Shown in pieces: positions 9,201 to 17,483 of a stretch of DNA of 64,000 nucleotides. The notes under the pieces were generated by a model, which was not told where the DNA came from, ran no database searches, and saw only the letters and a program-made list of their open reading frames with translations. The position numbers and the translations under genes were made by a program. Each line of letters opens with the position of its first letter. The first letter of the stretch is position 1. Origin of the DNA: Lewinellaceae bacterium (GTDB lineage Bacteria; Bacteroidota; Bacteroidia; Chitinophagales; Saprospiraceae); assembly GCA_020636025.1 (NCBI GenBank), contig JACJYQ010000001.1, positions 496,001 through 560,000 on the forward strand. Reading direction: 5' to 3'.

Positions 9201-12200
9201 TACCTGAATTACCACATTTATGCCATTCCTGATGCGGTGGTTGCGCCAACCTCTGAAGAGGTGTGCAATGGTGAACTTGTGGAATTCACATTTACAGGTG
9301 CCGTTCCAGGAACAACCTTCTCCTGGACAAACGATAATACAGACATTGGCCTGGCAGCGAGTGGAAATGGTGACATTTCATTCAATGCTACCAACAATAC
9401 ATCTGCTGATCTGGTAGCCAATCTGGAAGTTATTCCATCGGCAAATGGCTGCGAAGGAACGCCGGTTTCATTCACCGTAACCGTTCACCCTGAACCAGTT
9501 TTTAGCTTTACAGCTACTGTTGATGGTGGGGTAGGCCAGCCTGGAGATAACTCCGGTGGACCGGCTACTGTTAACCTCTATTTCTGTGAAGGTCAGTCAT
9601 TTACATTCTCTGATTTCGCAGTTACTCCCGGTGTAGGATTCATCGAAGAAATAGTGGATGGCACAACAAACTTGCTTTACAGCGGTGGGGCCATTCCTGT
9701 ACCACGAGCTCCTTCCAATATTGCTCCGGGCGCAGCGGCAGCATTCTTCTCAGCCACTTATGGTGCGTATAGCCTTGCAAGCGGAACTTATGGTTGGATG
9801 GATGAAGTGTTCACCCCATATTATGATGTAAATACCAATGGTTCCTATGACCCTGGTATCGACTGTCTGGGTGAGCCAATTACTGTTCATTTTGAAATTT
9901 ATGCTGCAATCACAGTTTCGGTAACGAAAAGCAATTCAAACAATGTTTGTTCCGGCGATATGCTGGATTATACTGTGGCTACTACCTCCACACAAAACGT
10001 GGTATTTGATCTTGTACTTGAAGAAAATTCAAATGGTAGCAACCCGGCTGATCTGACAGATGACAATACCTTGCCAACTACCATTACCGGCTTGGTTATC
10101 AATGATTTAAATCCTTATAATTTCCAACAGGTAATCAACAATGCCGTTGGTACATTCGACCGTGGCCGGGTTAGGGTAGTAGCTACAAACATCCGGTATG
10201 AGGATGCCGATGTTTGCGGTCCAACTGCCGATAAAAATGGCCCTAATACTACGGTATTCCCCAAACCAATACTTTCTGATCCAGCTGATCAGGACGTGTT
10301 GTCAGGAACTTCAATAAGTGTAGACCTAAACAGCCTCTCTGGACAACCTTCTATTAATGCAAATACTGCCGGCTATCCAATAAAGGTAGATTGGACAGCG
10401 GTGGCTACAGGTGGTGTTACCGGCTTTATAGCCAGTGGTACAGCCATCATTTATGATGATGCAGGTGATTACACTTCTGATCCTGACCTGGGAACTCTTG
10501 AGTTGCCACTATCCAGTTGTGAGGGTTCAGTGACGTACACCTTTACACCTGTCGCAGACGGCCCGACACCAGGAGGCAGTTTTGACGCCAATTTCTGCAC
10601 AGGTGATGCATTTGATGTTGTGGTAAATGTCAGCCATGAACTCGAATTGATTTCTTCTATACCCGGCTCTTCTGAAGTTGGTTGTGGTGGAGAAATTACC
10701 ATTGAGGTGGCTGCGAATGGGTTCTGCGATATTGGGACCTTGGATTATCAGTTTGACTGGGATCCTGCTTTGTTTGAATTGGTTACGTTTACTACACCAT
10801 ATCCGGCTCAATTAGGCTTTTTCTTTGCCTCACAACCACTTCCAAATGAATTACACCTGAGCTATTTTGCGTTGATTGATCCATTTGGAGAAGACATTCC
10901 TGCCGGTACTGTAATCTTTACTTACACTTTAAGGGCAATCGGACTGGCCGGCACATATAATGTTCCACAAAACGTGATCCTGGAAGATGCATACAATTCC
11001 GGTTTGGAACAAGTACCGGTAAGCAGCACAGGAGTAAGCATTGAAATTGTACCATTGTCTCTGGGTTCTATCGGACCAGATCCGGAAGTTTGTCCTGGCG
11101 ATCTGAATGCGGTATTACTTATTGCGGATATTGTAGGTGGTCCAAATCATTTCTATATTGATTTTGATGGATGTGATGGATTCCCGGATGATTTGGAAGG
11201 AACCTTTGATCCAAACGACGGTGAAATCCTCATTCCGCTACCTGGTGGTTTGATGAGTGGTTCATGTGACGCTAGCCTTGTAGTTTCAAATACTGAAACT
11301 GGTTGTGAGAGTGAAACGTATTACTTCTCCATCATCATTGATCAGATCGTACCACAGGTTCCAACCCCTGATCCTGTTGTACAACAATGTTTCCCAGCTC
11401 CAATGCCTGATCCTGCAGTTGTCATAGGCGCAAGCGATAATTGCACCGAACCTGAGGATCTTGTGATTATGTACGAGCCGGGATTGAGCTCTGATAATGG
11501 TGGCGGTGGTTGTAAAGGTGATCCATTGGTGATTAGCCGGGTATATTCTGTTACTGATGAAGCTGGAAATACTGCTTACACTACACACACTATTACCATT
11601 GAAGATGATGAGGATCCGTACTTGAATGATGATCCAACATTGCCTGAGTCCTGGTATAGCGATATAAATGATGCGATAGCAGATGCGGTGGCACATGCCA
11701 ATATGCATAAAAAGGATAACTGTACACCACCGGTGGCTGTAGATGTATCGGTTGGAACATTTATCGCAGGACCATGTCAAAATTCCATTCCGATTGTATT
11801 GACAGATGATTGTGGCAACGTGGCCATCGTATATTATGAGACTGTAATAGATTCGGATCCTCCTACCATTGATACGCCTGATCCAATCGATGATTGTTAC
11901 GATGTTTCAGAGGATATGGGAAGTCCATACTATCCTTATGAATACGCCATTCTTGATGCGTTGGCAGCCGTAGAGGCAGTAGCAAATGATGATTGTACAG
12001 ATCCTGAGGATCTGGAAATATTTGCGACCCATAACGACACCCCATGTGACTTTGTAATTACAATACATGTGGTGGATGCCTGCGATAAGGAAACTACTTA
12101 TACATATTCTACACGTGTAGAAAACGACCCTCCGACCATCTTTTCCAATGAGAATGACCTGCAATTAATGTGTTTCGAAACTGAAGAGGAAGCCATAGAC

Positions 12201-15200
12201 GCAGCTATTGCTAATACCATTGCGGAGGATGATTGTCTGGGTGATTTGCAATTTGATGCATTTGTATCCAGTGGTTGCCCGGCTGAAATCACTGTAATGG
12301 TAACAGACTTCTGTGGCAATGCCTCAGAAATAACTTACACTGATGTATACATCGACAATGAAGATCCAACAGTAGATCCTGTAGTGGATGTAACCTGTTT
12401 TAAAACACTGGAAGAGGCCGCCGAATACCTGGCTAATGCAGCCAACCCAAGTGACAATTGTACCTCTTCGGATATTTTGATCGACTCTGCTGTTGATGCT
12501 CCGGTGTTTACGCCGGTTTCCACTGACCCATGTTCAACTGGTACTGTTACCTTGACATTTGTTGATTTGTGTCTGAGAAGTGTCAGTGTCGAATTTGAGG
12601 ACATCACCATTGATCCAGAACCTCCAACACTTATTTCTTTACCTGTAGTTGACGCACAATATTTCTGTCTGGATGATGTGCCTGATGGAGACCCGGATGC
12701 CGTGGTTGCGGAAGACAACTGCAGTGATGTTGAGGTAACCTGGGATCCGGATGAAGACCAGATTCCGTCAAGCTGTCCTGGTGTTTTTGTAAGAACATAT
12801 CACCTGACTGATTGTGCAGGTAATGAAACGATCGTAACTCAGGAAATTACGGTTAATGACAATATTCCACCTACATGGGTTACGGAGGATGGAGACCTTG
12901 ACCTCGCACCACAATGCGGTACAAACGACATCGATTATGCGTTGTCACTAGAGCCGGAAGCTGAGGATAATTGTGGCGAAGTGACCATTGAACTGGTATC
13001 TACCGTATATCTTGATGATTGCGCTGGAAGTATCGTTCGCAGCTGGCGTGCCTGGGATGATTGTGGCAATTCTTCAACCAGCCTGTTTGTGCAAACCATT
13101 ACCGTGGTTGATGAAATCGCGCCTAACTGGATCAATCCTGAGGGTGAACTGGACGGAGAATTTGAATGTGATGATGCCGATGGTCTGGCCGATGCATTGT
13201 TGCTTGAGCCAATTGCAGATGATGATTGTAGCGATGTAACCTACATGAAAAATGGACCAATCTTTATTGAATATGAAGCATGTTCAGGCGGATACCTCGG
13301 CTATTGGATAACTGAATGGGTAGCTGTTGATGATTGTGACAATGAAAGTGATATTTACACACAGACCATCTATATCTATGATGAAACAGGTCCTGAGTGG
13401 ATAACCCCAGAAGGTTCGGTATTCCCTGATGGACTAAATGCCATTGTATCCTGTTCAGATTTTGATGAATATGATCTGATAAACGGTCTGGAGCCTGAAG
13501 CTGAAGATATGTGTAGCAATGTTACCATTGTTAAAACACAAGGCAGCTTCGTTGCTGGCGGAGATTGCCCACAAGAGGGAACTGTAACCAATACATTTAT
13601 TGCTTACGATGCCTGCGGCAATGCAAGCTCAGTATTCACACAAGTGATTTACATTAAAGATGATGAACCACCGACGTTTGATCCTGAGTGCCAGTTTGCT
13701 GGATTGGAAATATTTACAGAAAATGGTTACGATTGCCCAATGGACGCTGTTGTAAGCGGACTTGCGGTCAATGATGTTATTGATATTTATACAACCTGGT
13801 TTGTAGGTGGTTATGAAGTGCCAAGCCTTGGATCTTGTGTTTCTGACAATTGCGCTGATGAAGCTTCTATCATTATCAGAGTGGCCAGTATTGAAGTGGA
13901 AGACGTTGGTTGTCAAAGAAATATAACCTTGTCATTCCAGCTGGAAGATCCATGTGGTAATGTTCAGCCAACCCTGTTTGTTTGTGTTTACCACGTAATC
14001 GACAACACTGAGCCAGATATCTACTGTCCAGAATTTGGTGGGCCGGTAATTGATGATTGCTATTCAAGTGTTGCGGCCGCCGAAGCAGATGCCATGGAAG
14101 CCATTTCTCCATGTGACAATTGCACAGATGAAAATGACCTGGTCATTACAGCTGCAACCATAGGGACTTGCGACGCGGCAGTGACTGTAACTGTTACGGA
14201 TTGTTCAGACAATTCAAGTTCATATACATTCTACACCCGCATTGATGGTGAAGCACCTGAAATGGTAACCGGAAGCATGGTTAGTTGTTTCCCAACAGTT
14301 AATGCCGCTGAAGCAGCTGCTATAGCCGCAACCACCATTACTGATAATTGCAGTGATATAGAGGACATCACCATTACCGCATCAACGGTAGGTACTTGTC
14401 CAGCTACAGTTACGGTTACTGCAACTGATGAATGTGGAAACACGGAGTCTGTAACGTATACAGATTTGTGCATCGGCGCTGCCAATAGCGTTATGATCAC
14501 AACTCAGGCATCAAACGATACTGTAGATTGTAGCAATGAGGTGGATGGCCTTGAAGCATGGCTTGACGATCATGGCGGAGCTGAAGCAACAGGTTCCGGT
14601 ATTGAATGGAGTTATGATCCTATGCCGGTTATTTTTGGCATGCCAAATTGCACTACTCATTTGAAATCTGTGGTCGTAACCTTTACAGCTACCGATAACT
14701 GTGGGTACACTGCACAGACAACTGCTTCTTTCTACGTTCGGGATAACGAAGCTCCAATGGTTGATCCAATTCCTACCAGCTATTATGATTGTGAAGATGA
14801 TGTTCCGGCGCCAAGTTTGGGTCTGCTTACAGGTGTCAGCGATAATTGCGATGATGAACCAACGGTAGCGCTTGTGGCTAATTCCTCAAATGCTGGAGGA
14901 GGATGCCCTGATGATCCGCTCATGTTTGTCCGTACCTATTCGGTAACTGATGAATACTGCAATACAACCTACGTGACGCACACCATTGTTGTGATGGACA
15001 TTGATCCACCAACATTTACCGCGCCGGCCAATATCACGGTGTATGTGAATGCAGGTTGTGTGTACAATGCGACCACAGCAGTTACAGGAGATGTGACCAA
15101 CGAAGCAGATAATTGCTCCAGCGGTCTGAATGCGGTATACACAGACGTTGTAAATCCAGGAATTAATACTCCTGACAAATTCATCATTACCAGAACCTGG

Positions 15201-16817
15201 ACTTTGGTGGATGATTGTGGCAACGCTGCCGTCCCAATCAATCAGATCATAACGGTGAAGGATACTACGAAACCCACAATTGTTTGTCCATCCAATATTT
15301 ATATGCCAGGTGGTATGGTGGAAGGAGAACCTTGTGGCTGGGAGGCAACCGGACTTTCGGCTCCTGCTTTCGATGACAATTGCGATGGTGAATCACTTTC
15401 TTATGAGCTTGATGGCTACTTCCTTGGCAGCAGCAGCGGCGTTGGTACCATCAATGGAGTGGTATTCCTGGAAGGAGTAACTACTGTCACCTACATTGTA
15501 ACAGATGCTGTAGGCAATACTACTTCTTGCTCATTTACAGTAGAAGTGAATTGTACTACTATTTCCGGAACCATTATTTGGGAGCACAACCATGCACTTG
15601 GTGTGAAAGATGCTACTGTCCGACTTACACAGGGCTTAGTGAATCTTGGCAGTACTCTGACTGATGTAGACGGTGATTATTCGTTTGCGGTAAACACACT
15701 TGGCTTACATACCATTACACCTGTTAAAAACATAAACAGGTTGAACGGTGTGGATATGGCTGATGTAACGGCGATTCTGCAACACGTTCAGGGCAATGTG
15801 TTGATTACTGATCCTTATAAAAAAGTATGTGCCGATGTAAACCGTTCAAACGCCATCACGTCACAGGATGCGCAATTGATATCACAATGTTTGATGGGCA
15901 ATCCGTCAGCATTGATGATCTTCAATGTGTTCTGGAGATTTGTACCGACTTCATTTGTTTGGCCTCCTCCAGCGAATGCTTCAGCAATTCCACCTTTCGA
16001 TGAATTTATTAATGTAAACGTTACGGGTCCGGACATTTTAGGACAGGACTTCTATGGAATGAAACTGGGTGATGTGAACGGAACCGCTAATCCGGCCTTA
16101 CTTCCAAATGGTAGTCCATTGGTGTGGATGCTGAAAGATCAGCAGCTTGCGGCTGGCTCTGTAATCAATCTTGATTTTGATGCAACCAACTTCCAGGATT
16201 TGGCGGCGATTCAATTTGCACTCGATTTTGATCCTTCCTATCTGGAACTTACCGGTTATCAGTCACTCGATGCAATTTCATTGAGCGCCGATAATTTTGG
16301 TGCAAACAACGCAGCATTGGGTGAATTGAGATTTGGCTGGGCACAAGCAAATGGTGTTAGTCTCGCAGACGGAACAGGTGTAATTCGCTTGAGCTTCAAA
16401 GTGCTCAAAGGTGGTCAGAAGCTAAGTCAGGTGCTTCAACTTGGCAACAACCTGCTTCAAGGCAAGGCATATACTGAAAGCCTTATCCCATCTGATGTGA
16501 GAATCCAGTTTGTTGAGTCAACAGCAACAGGTGCGCCAGCTGCAGTGAAGGCAGGACTTTCATTGTATCAAAACCAGCCGAATCCATTTACAGATGTAAC
16601 TACCATTGGATTTGTACTGCCTGAAGCCTGCGATGCTCAATTGAGGATTATGGACGTTAGTGGCCGTGAGCTTACCAACTACAGACGTACTTATTCTGCC
16701 GGATACCACGAGATAGAATTCCGTATGGATAATGCCGCCAGCTATGGCGTGTTGTATTACGAGCTGATCACTCCATTTGGCACTTTGACCAAAAAGATGA
16801 TTACTGCTGGTAAGTAA
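6234..16817 (+). CDS. Giant T9SS-secreted surface protein, HYR/Ig-like repeats with dockerin-like and cohesin-like C-terminus
   Basis: This 3527-residue protein has a hydrophobic signal segment at about residues 14-34. A lectin-like β-sandwich follows at about 34-215 (EFTITPDAGYG...ITFRIYG). Ig-like units cover about 220-1450 and include three close tandem copies. A cohesin-like domain lies at about 1470-1606. Then come many HYR-like units with the DNC and DxCGN signatures, to about 3100. The C-terminal cassette holds a carboxypeptidase-regulatory-like domain (about 3113-3165) and two dockerin-like loops (NRLNGVDMADVTAILQHVQG and CADVNRSNAITSQDAQLISQ). It continues with WRFVPTSFVWPPP, a GDVNG loop, a second cohesin-like domain (about 3293-3426) and a type A T9SS domain opening with YQNQPNPF (about 3443 to the end). 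No enzyme motif was found. The likely role is a cell-surface adhesin or matrix protein. The first of three adjacent giant genes, it is followed by a strong terminator. Confidence 0.85.
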   Translation: MYPSLHQVPSLQGIKTFVLFLIGIGFSLSELSGQTIFEYSNLTSGVGVTAANASSTAITRGTPDILQSPNCLSNEGFGSIGWPTTNLFDIATFNSNGWYVEFTITPDAGYGLKITGFRARSRRENLSGSVNDGPRAIRYAYSTDGVDWTNNINPGNPQSSNICSSLGVNRSWVAFSQVNTDQPITFRIYGLSSGSSGTGALFLHDVIVEGEVCDGTPEITLEDIPDLCFDENNVTQAELEYSDANIGDVVDVDFIDPNISDLTSFTLGSSSGSLFFNVAAGTPPGTYDGTLTLSNSCGFETDYDVSITVNALPDVSVVMSETEICVGGMVTLMFEDNGSTGHTFSISADLVDDNGVTVGAINYSNIPDGAFDNYTEGEDFDGATGGMVSLTNIVVTDETTGCQIDVDDLDLTINPLPVPEISVVETSGTTPNDAMICPSEDVELTASGGVSYEWSTGATTATIMVSPASTTTYTVTVTSVDGCEASLEQIIQVKPLPTPSVAVTETSGATDDDAMICPGGMATLTASGGVSYSWNTGDATDAIDVSPLVTTTYTVTVTNSDGCTASTTQTITVNSVPTPSITETDESGSTDDDAIICAGDDANLEASGGASYEWSTGATTSGITVSPASTSTYTVTVTNVEGCTASAMQEVMVEALPDILVELSDDAICDNDEITITITDQAGTGHLFSISAELVDDNGTTVLSYTGVPSGTVVTYTEGVDFEGSTNGAVSLESIVITDESTGCSSDLDDLSISVNLLPDVTFTIAESAICPEEVINILFEEGNYLAGTEFDLTADITDDNGPGTFGPFTGVEDGDGFVWTEGTDFLGNLAFFNIVVTEPVSGCSSTISVGPEVEVYDAPEFGFSAASEGDGPDLGNNSSGPNTLDIDFCDGDHLTLADYTDNGKIGFTVTYTTSGNVSSNGVGLPLAGGPTNVSPANAASFFGTTYGGALGYGLTSGTSGTINQTFTPYLDVDNSGTLSAGDCVGDPMYLNYHIYAIPDAVVAPTSEEVCNGELVEFTFTGAVPGTTFSWTNDNTDIGLAASGNGDISFNATNNTSADLVANLEVIPSANGCEGTPVSFTVTVHPEPVFSFTATVDGGVGQPGDNSGGPATVNLYFCEGQSFTFSDFAVTPGVGFIEEIVDGTTNLLYSGGAIPVPRAPSNIAPGAAAAFFSATYGAYSLASGTYGWMDEVFTPYYDVNTNGSYDPGIDCLGEPITVHFEIYAAITVSVTKSNSNNVCSGDMLDYTVATTSTQNVVFDLVLEENSNGSNPADLTDDNTLPTTITGLVINDLNPYNFQQVINNAVGTFDRGRVRVVATNIRYEDADVCGPTADKNGPNTTVFPKPILSDPADQDVLSGTSISVDLNSLSGQPSINANTAGYPIKVDWTAVATGGVTGFIASGTAIIYDDAGDYTSDPDLGTLELPLSSCEGSVTYTFTPVADGPTPGGSFDANFCTGDAFDVVVNVSHELELISSIPGSSEVGCGGEITIEVAANGFCDIGTLDYQFDWDPALFELVTFTTPYPAQLGFFFASQPLPNELHLSYFALIDPFGEDIPAGTVIFTYTLRAIGLAGTYNVPQNVILEDAYNSGLEQVPVSSTGVSIEIVPLSLGSIGPDPEVCPGDLNAVLLIADIVGGPNHFYIDFDGCDGFPDDLEGTFDPNDGEILIPLPGGLMSGSCDASLVVSNTETGCESETYYFSIIIDQIVPQVPTPDPVVQQCFPAPMPDPAVVIGASDNCTEPEDLVIMYEPGLSSDNGGGGCKGDPLVISRVYSVTDEAGNTAYTTHTITIEDDEDPYLNDDPTLPESWYSDINDAIADAVAHANMHKKDNCTPPVAVDVSVGTFIAGPCQNSIPIVLTDDCGNVAIVYYETVIDSDPPTIDTPDPIDDCYDVSEDMGSPYYPYEYAILDALAAVEAVANDDCTDPEDLEIFATHNDTPCDFVITIHVVDACDKETTYTYSTRVENDPPTIFSNENDLQLMCFETEEEAIDAAIANTIAEDDCLGDLQFDAFVSSGCPAEITVMVTDFCGNASEITYTDVYIDNEDPTVDPVVDVTCFKTLEEAAEYLANAANPSDNCTSSDILIDSAVDAPVFTPVSTDPCSTGTVTLTFVDLCLRSVSVEFEDITIDPEPPTLISLPVVDAQYFCLDDVPDGDPDAVVAEDNCSDVEVTWDPDEDQIPSSCPGVFVRTYHLTDCAGNETIVTQEITVNDNIPPTWVTEDGDLDLAPQCGTNDIDYALSLEPEAEDNCGEVTIELVSTVYLDDCAGSIVRSWRAWDDCGNSSTSLFVQTITVVDEIAPNWINPEGELDGEFECDDADGLADALLLEPIADDDCSDVTYMKNGPIFIEYEACSGGYLGYWITEWVAVDDCDNESDIYTQTIYIYDETGPEWITPEGSVFPDGLNAIVSCSDFDEYDLINGLEPEAEDMCSNVTIVKTQGSFVAGGDCPQEGTVTNTFIAYDACGNASSVFTQVIYIKDDEPPTFDPECQFAGLEIFTENGYDCPMDAVVSGLAVNDVIDIYTTWFVGGYEVPSLGSCVSDNCADEASIIIRVASIEVEDVGCQRNITLSFQLEDPCGNVQPTLFVCVYHVIDNTEPDIYCPEFGGPVIDDCYSSVAAAEADAMEAISPCDNCTDENDLVITAATIGTCDAAVTVTVTDCSDNSSSYTFYTRIDGEAPEMVTGSMVSCFPTVNAAEAAAIAATTITDNCSDIEDITITASTVGTCPATVTVTATDECGNTESVTYTDLCIGAANSVMITTQASNDTVDCSNEVDGLEAWLDDHGGAEATGSGIEWSYDPMPVIFGMPNCTTHLKSVVVTFTATDNCGYTAQTTASFYVRDNEAPMVDPIPTSYYDCEDDVPAPSLGLLTGVSDNCDDEPTVALVANSSNAGGGCPDDPLMFVRTYSVTDEYCNTTYVTHTIVVMDIDPPTFTAPANITVYVNAGCVYNATTAVTGDVTNEADNCSSGLNAVYTDVVNPGINTPDKFIITRTWTLVDDCGNAAVPINQIITVKDTTKPTIVCPSNIYMPGGMVEGEPCGWEATGLSAPAFDDNCDGESLSYELDGYFLGSSSGVGTINGVVFLEGVTTVTYIVTDAVGNTTSCSFTVEVNCTTISGTIIWEHNHALGVKDATVRLTQGLVNLGSTLTDVDGDYSFAVNTLGLHTITPVKNINRLNGVDMADVTAILQHVQGNVLITDPYKKVCADVNRSNAITSQDAQLISQCLMGNPSALMIFNVFWRFVPTSFVWPPPANASAIPPFDEFINVNVTGPDILGQDFYGMKLGDVNGTANPALLPNGSPLVWMLKDQQLAAGSVINLDFDATNFQDLAAIQFALDFDPSYLELTGYQSLDAISLSADNFGANNAALGELRFGWAQANGVSLADGTGVIRLSFKVLKGGQKLSQVLQLGNNLLQGKAYTESLIPSDVRIQFVESTATGAPAAVKAGLSLYQNQPNPFTDVTTIGFVLPEACDAQLRIMDVSGRELTNYRRTYSAGYHEIEFRMDNAASYGVLYYELITPFGTLTKKMITAGK
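7485..8205 (+). repeat. Three tandem Ig-like repeats of about 80 residues inside the first giant gene
   Basis: Three consecutive units share the pattern ETSG...DDAMICP, then LTASGGVSYEWSTG, then TTTYTVTVT, then DGC and a short proline-ended linker. They begin near 7491, 7731 and 7972. Their closeness compared with neighbouring units suggests recent duplication. Confidence 0.7.
11350..15550 (+). repeat. Tandem cysteine-containing HYR-like repeats in the first giant gene
   Basis: More than a dozen units of roughly 70-90 residues occur here. They share a DNC or DDC motif, a strand with C plus VTVTV-like sequence, and a DxCGN turn, then a DxxPP junction. Several units carry an alanine/glutamate-rich insert before the DNC motif, such as CFETEEEAIDAAIANT and CFKTLEEAAEYLANAA, which ordinary HYR domains lack. 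Confidence 0.65.
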
Positions 16818-16834
16818 TAAGTTTAAAGTGTTAT

Positions 16835-16866
16835 TTCCACTCACCTGATTTCAGGTGAGTGGAAAT
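16835..16866 (+). terminator. Terminator after the first giant gene
   Basis: A perfect 15-bp inverted repeat (TTTCCACTCACCTGA and its complement) with a two-base spacer is followed by TTTT. It lies 17 bp after the stop codon and is a strong intrinsic terminator. Confidence 0.85.
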
Positions 16867-17483
16867 TTTCTATAAAGGCATTTGAAAATCAAAACCATTT
16901 TGAAAAGTTTTTCAGATGCCCGTTGATTTGATTTTTTTGCCAGGCCCTGAAAACGCATTTGTAAAATTTCTATACCGTAAGGCAATTGCCTACCAGTTTT
17001 TTGGTACGGTTTTTGGCTTTCAAAGATTAATTGTGCAAGACGGACGACATAACTGGCGACAGACTGCGACAAATCTCAAGATTTTGTGTTTGGGTTTTTA
17101 GTTTAAGTTGCTGATTATTAATTGTTTGTACGAATTCTTGATAAAATCAATTAAAGGTTATGTTACCTTAGAATTAAGAATTCACTGTAAACTTGCACCC
17201 GGTTTTTTTTAATCCCCCGAGAGTGTGAAAACCAGGATCGATAGAAATAAATCTATTTCAAAGTTCTTGTGTTTTACACTTATCATAATCCTTCCGCCTT
17301 GTTACGGTTGGTTTCGTGTTTCACTGGATTTCCTGTACCAGACTTAATAATTTGCTTGCATAACAGCAAACGAAACTTGACTTGTTAACATCATCTGATC
17401 ATTCCAAACCGACAAAATTGATGAAGAGATCCTCACACTCTTTCACGATTACCTCTTTTTTCCCATCATCAAATTTTTCAACC
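16867..17483. other. Intergenic region upstream of the second giant gene
   Basis: About 600 bp without a convincing gene; the short open frames have no recognisable content. It is AT-rich with a T8 run near 17202-17210. A GTGAAAACC motif near 17224 loosely resembles GTGAAAAACC near 5994, upstream of the first giant gene, which could reflect shared regulation. It should contain the promoter of the second giant gene, since a terminator precedes it. Confidence 0.4.

Noticed and set aside
11286..14500. Several long minus-strand open frames within the first giant gene
   Set aside because: They are opposite-strand shadows of a long repeat-rich coding region; their translations have no family motifs or start context, and the sense frame is continuous.
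6234..16817. Polysaccharide-degrading catalytic domain inside the giant protein
   Set aside because: No glycoside hydrolase, lyase or peptidase motif was seen; all visible regions are β-rich repeat or binding-type modules.
16916..17101. 61-residue plus-strand open frame between the first two giant genes
   Set aside because: No recognisable domain, signal peptide or neighbour logic, and the overlapping minus frame is equally open; treated as intergenic.
17382..17483. TTG/ATG upstream starts of the second giant gene
   Set aside because: They place 34 hydrophilic residues before an otherwise standard signal peptide beginning at the ATG at 17484.
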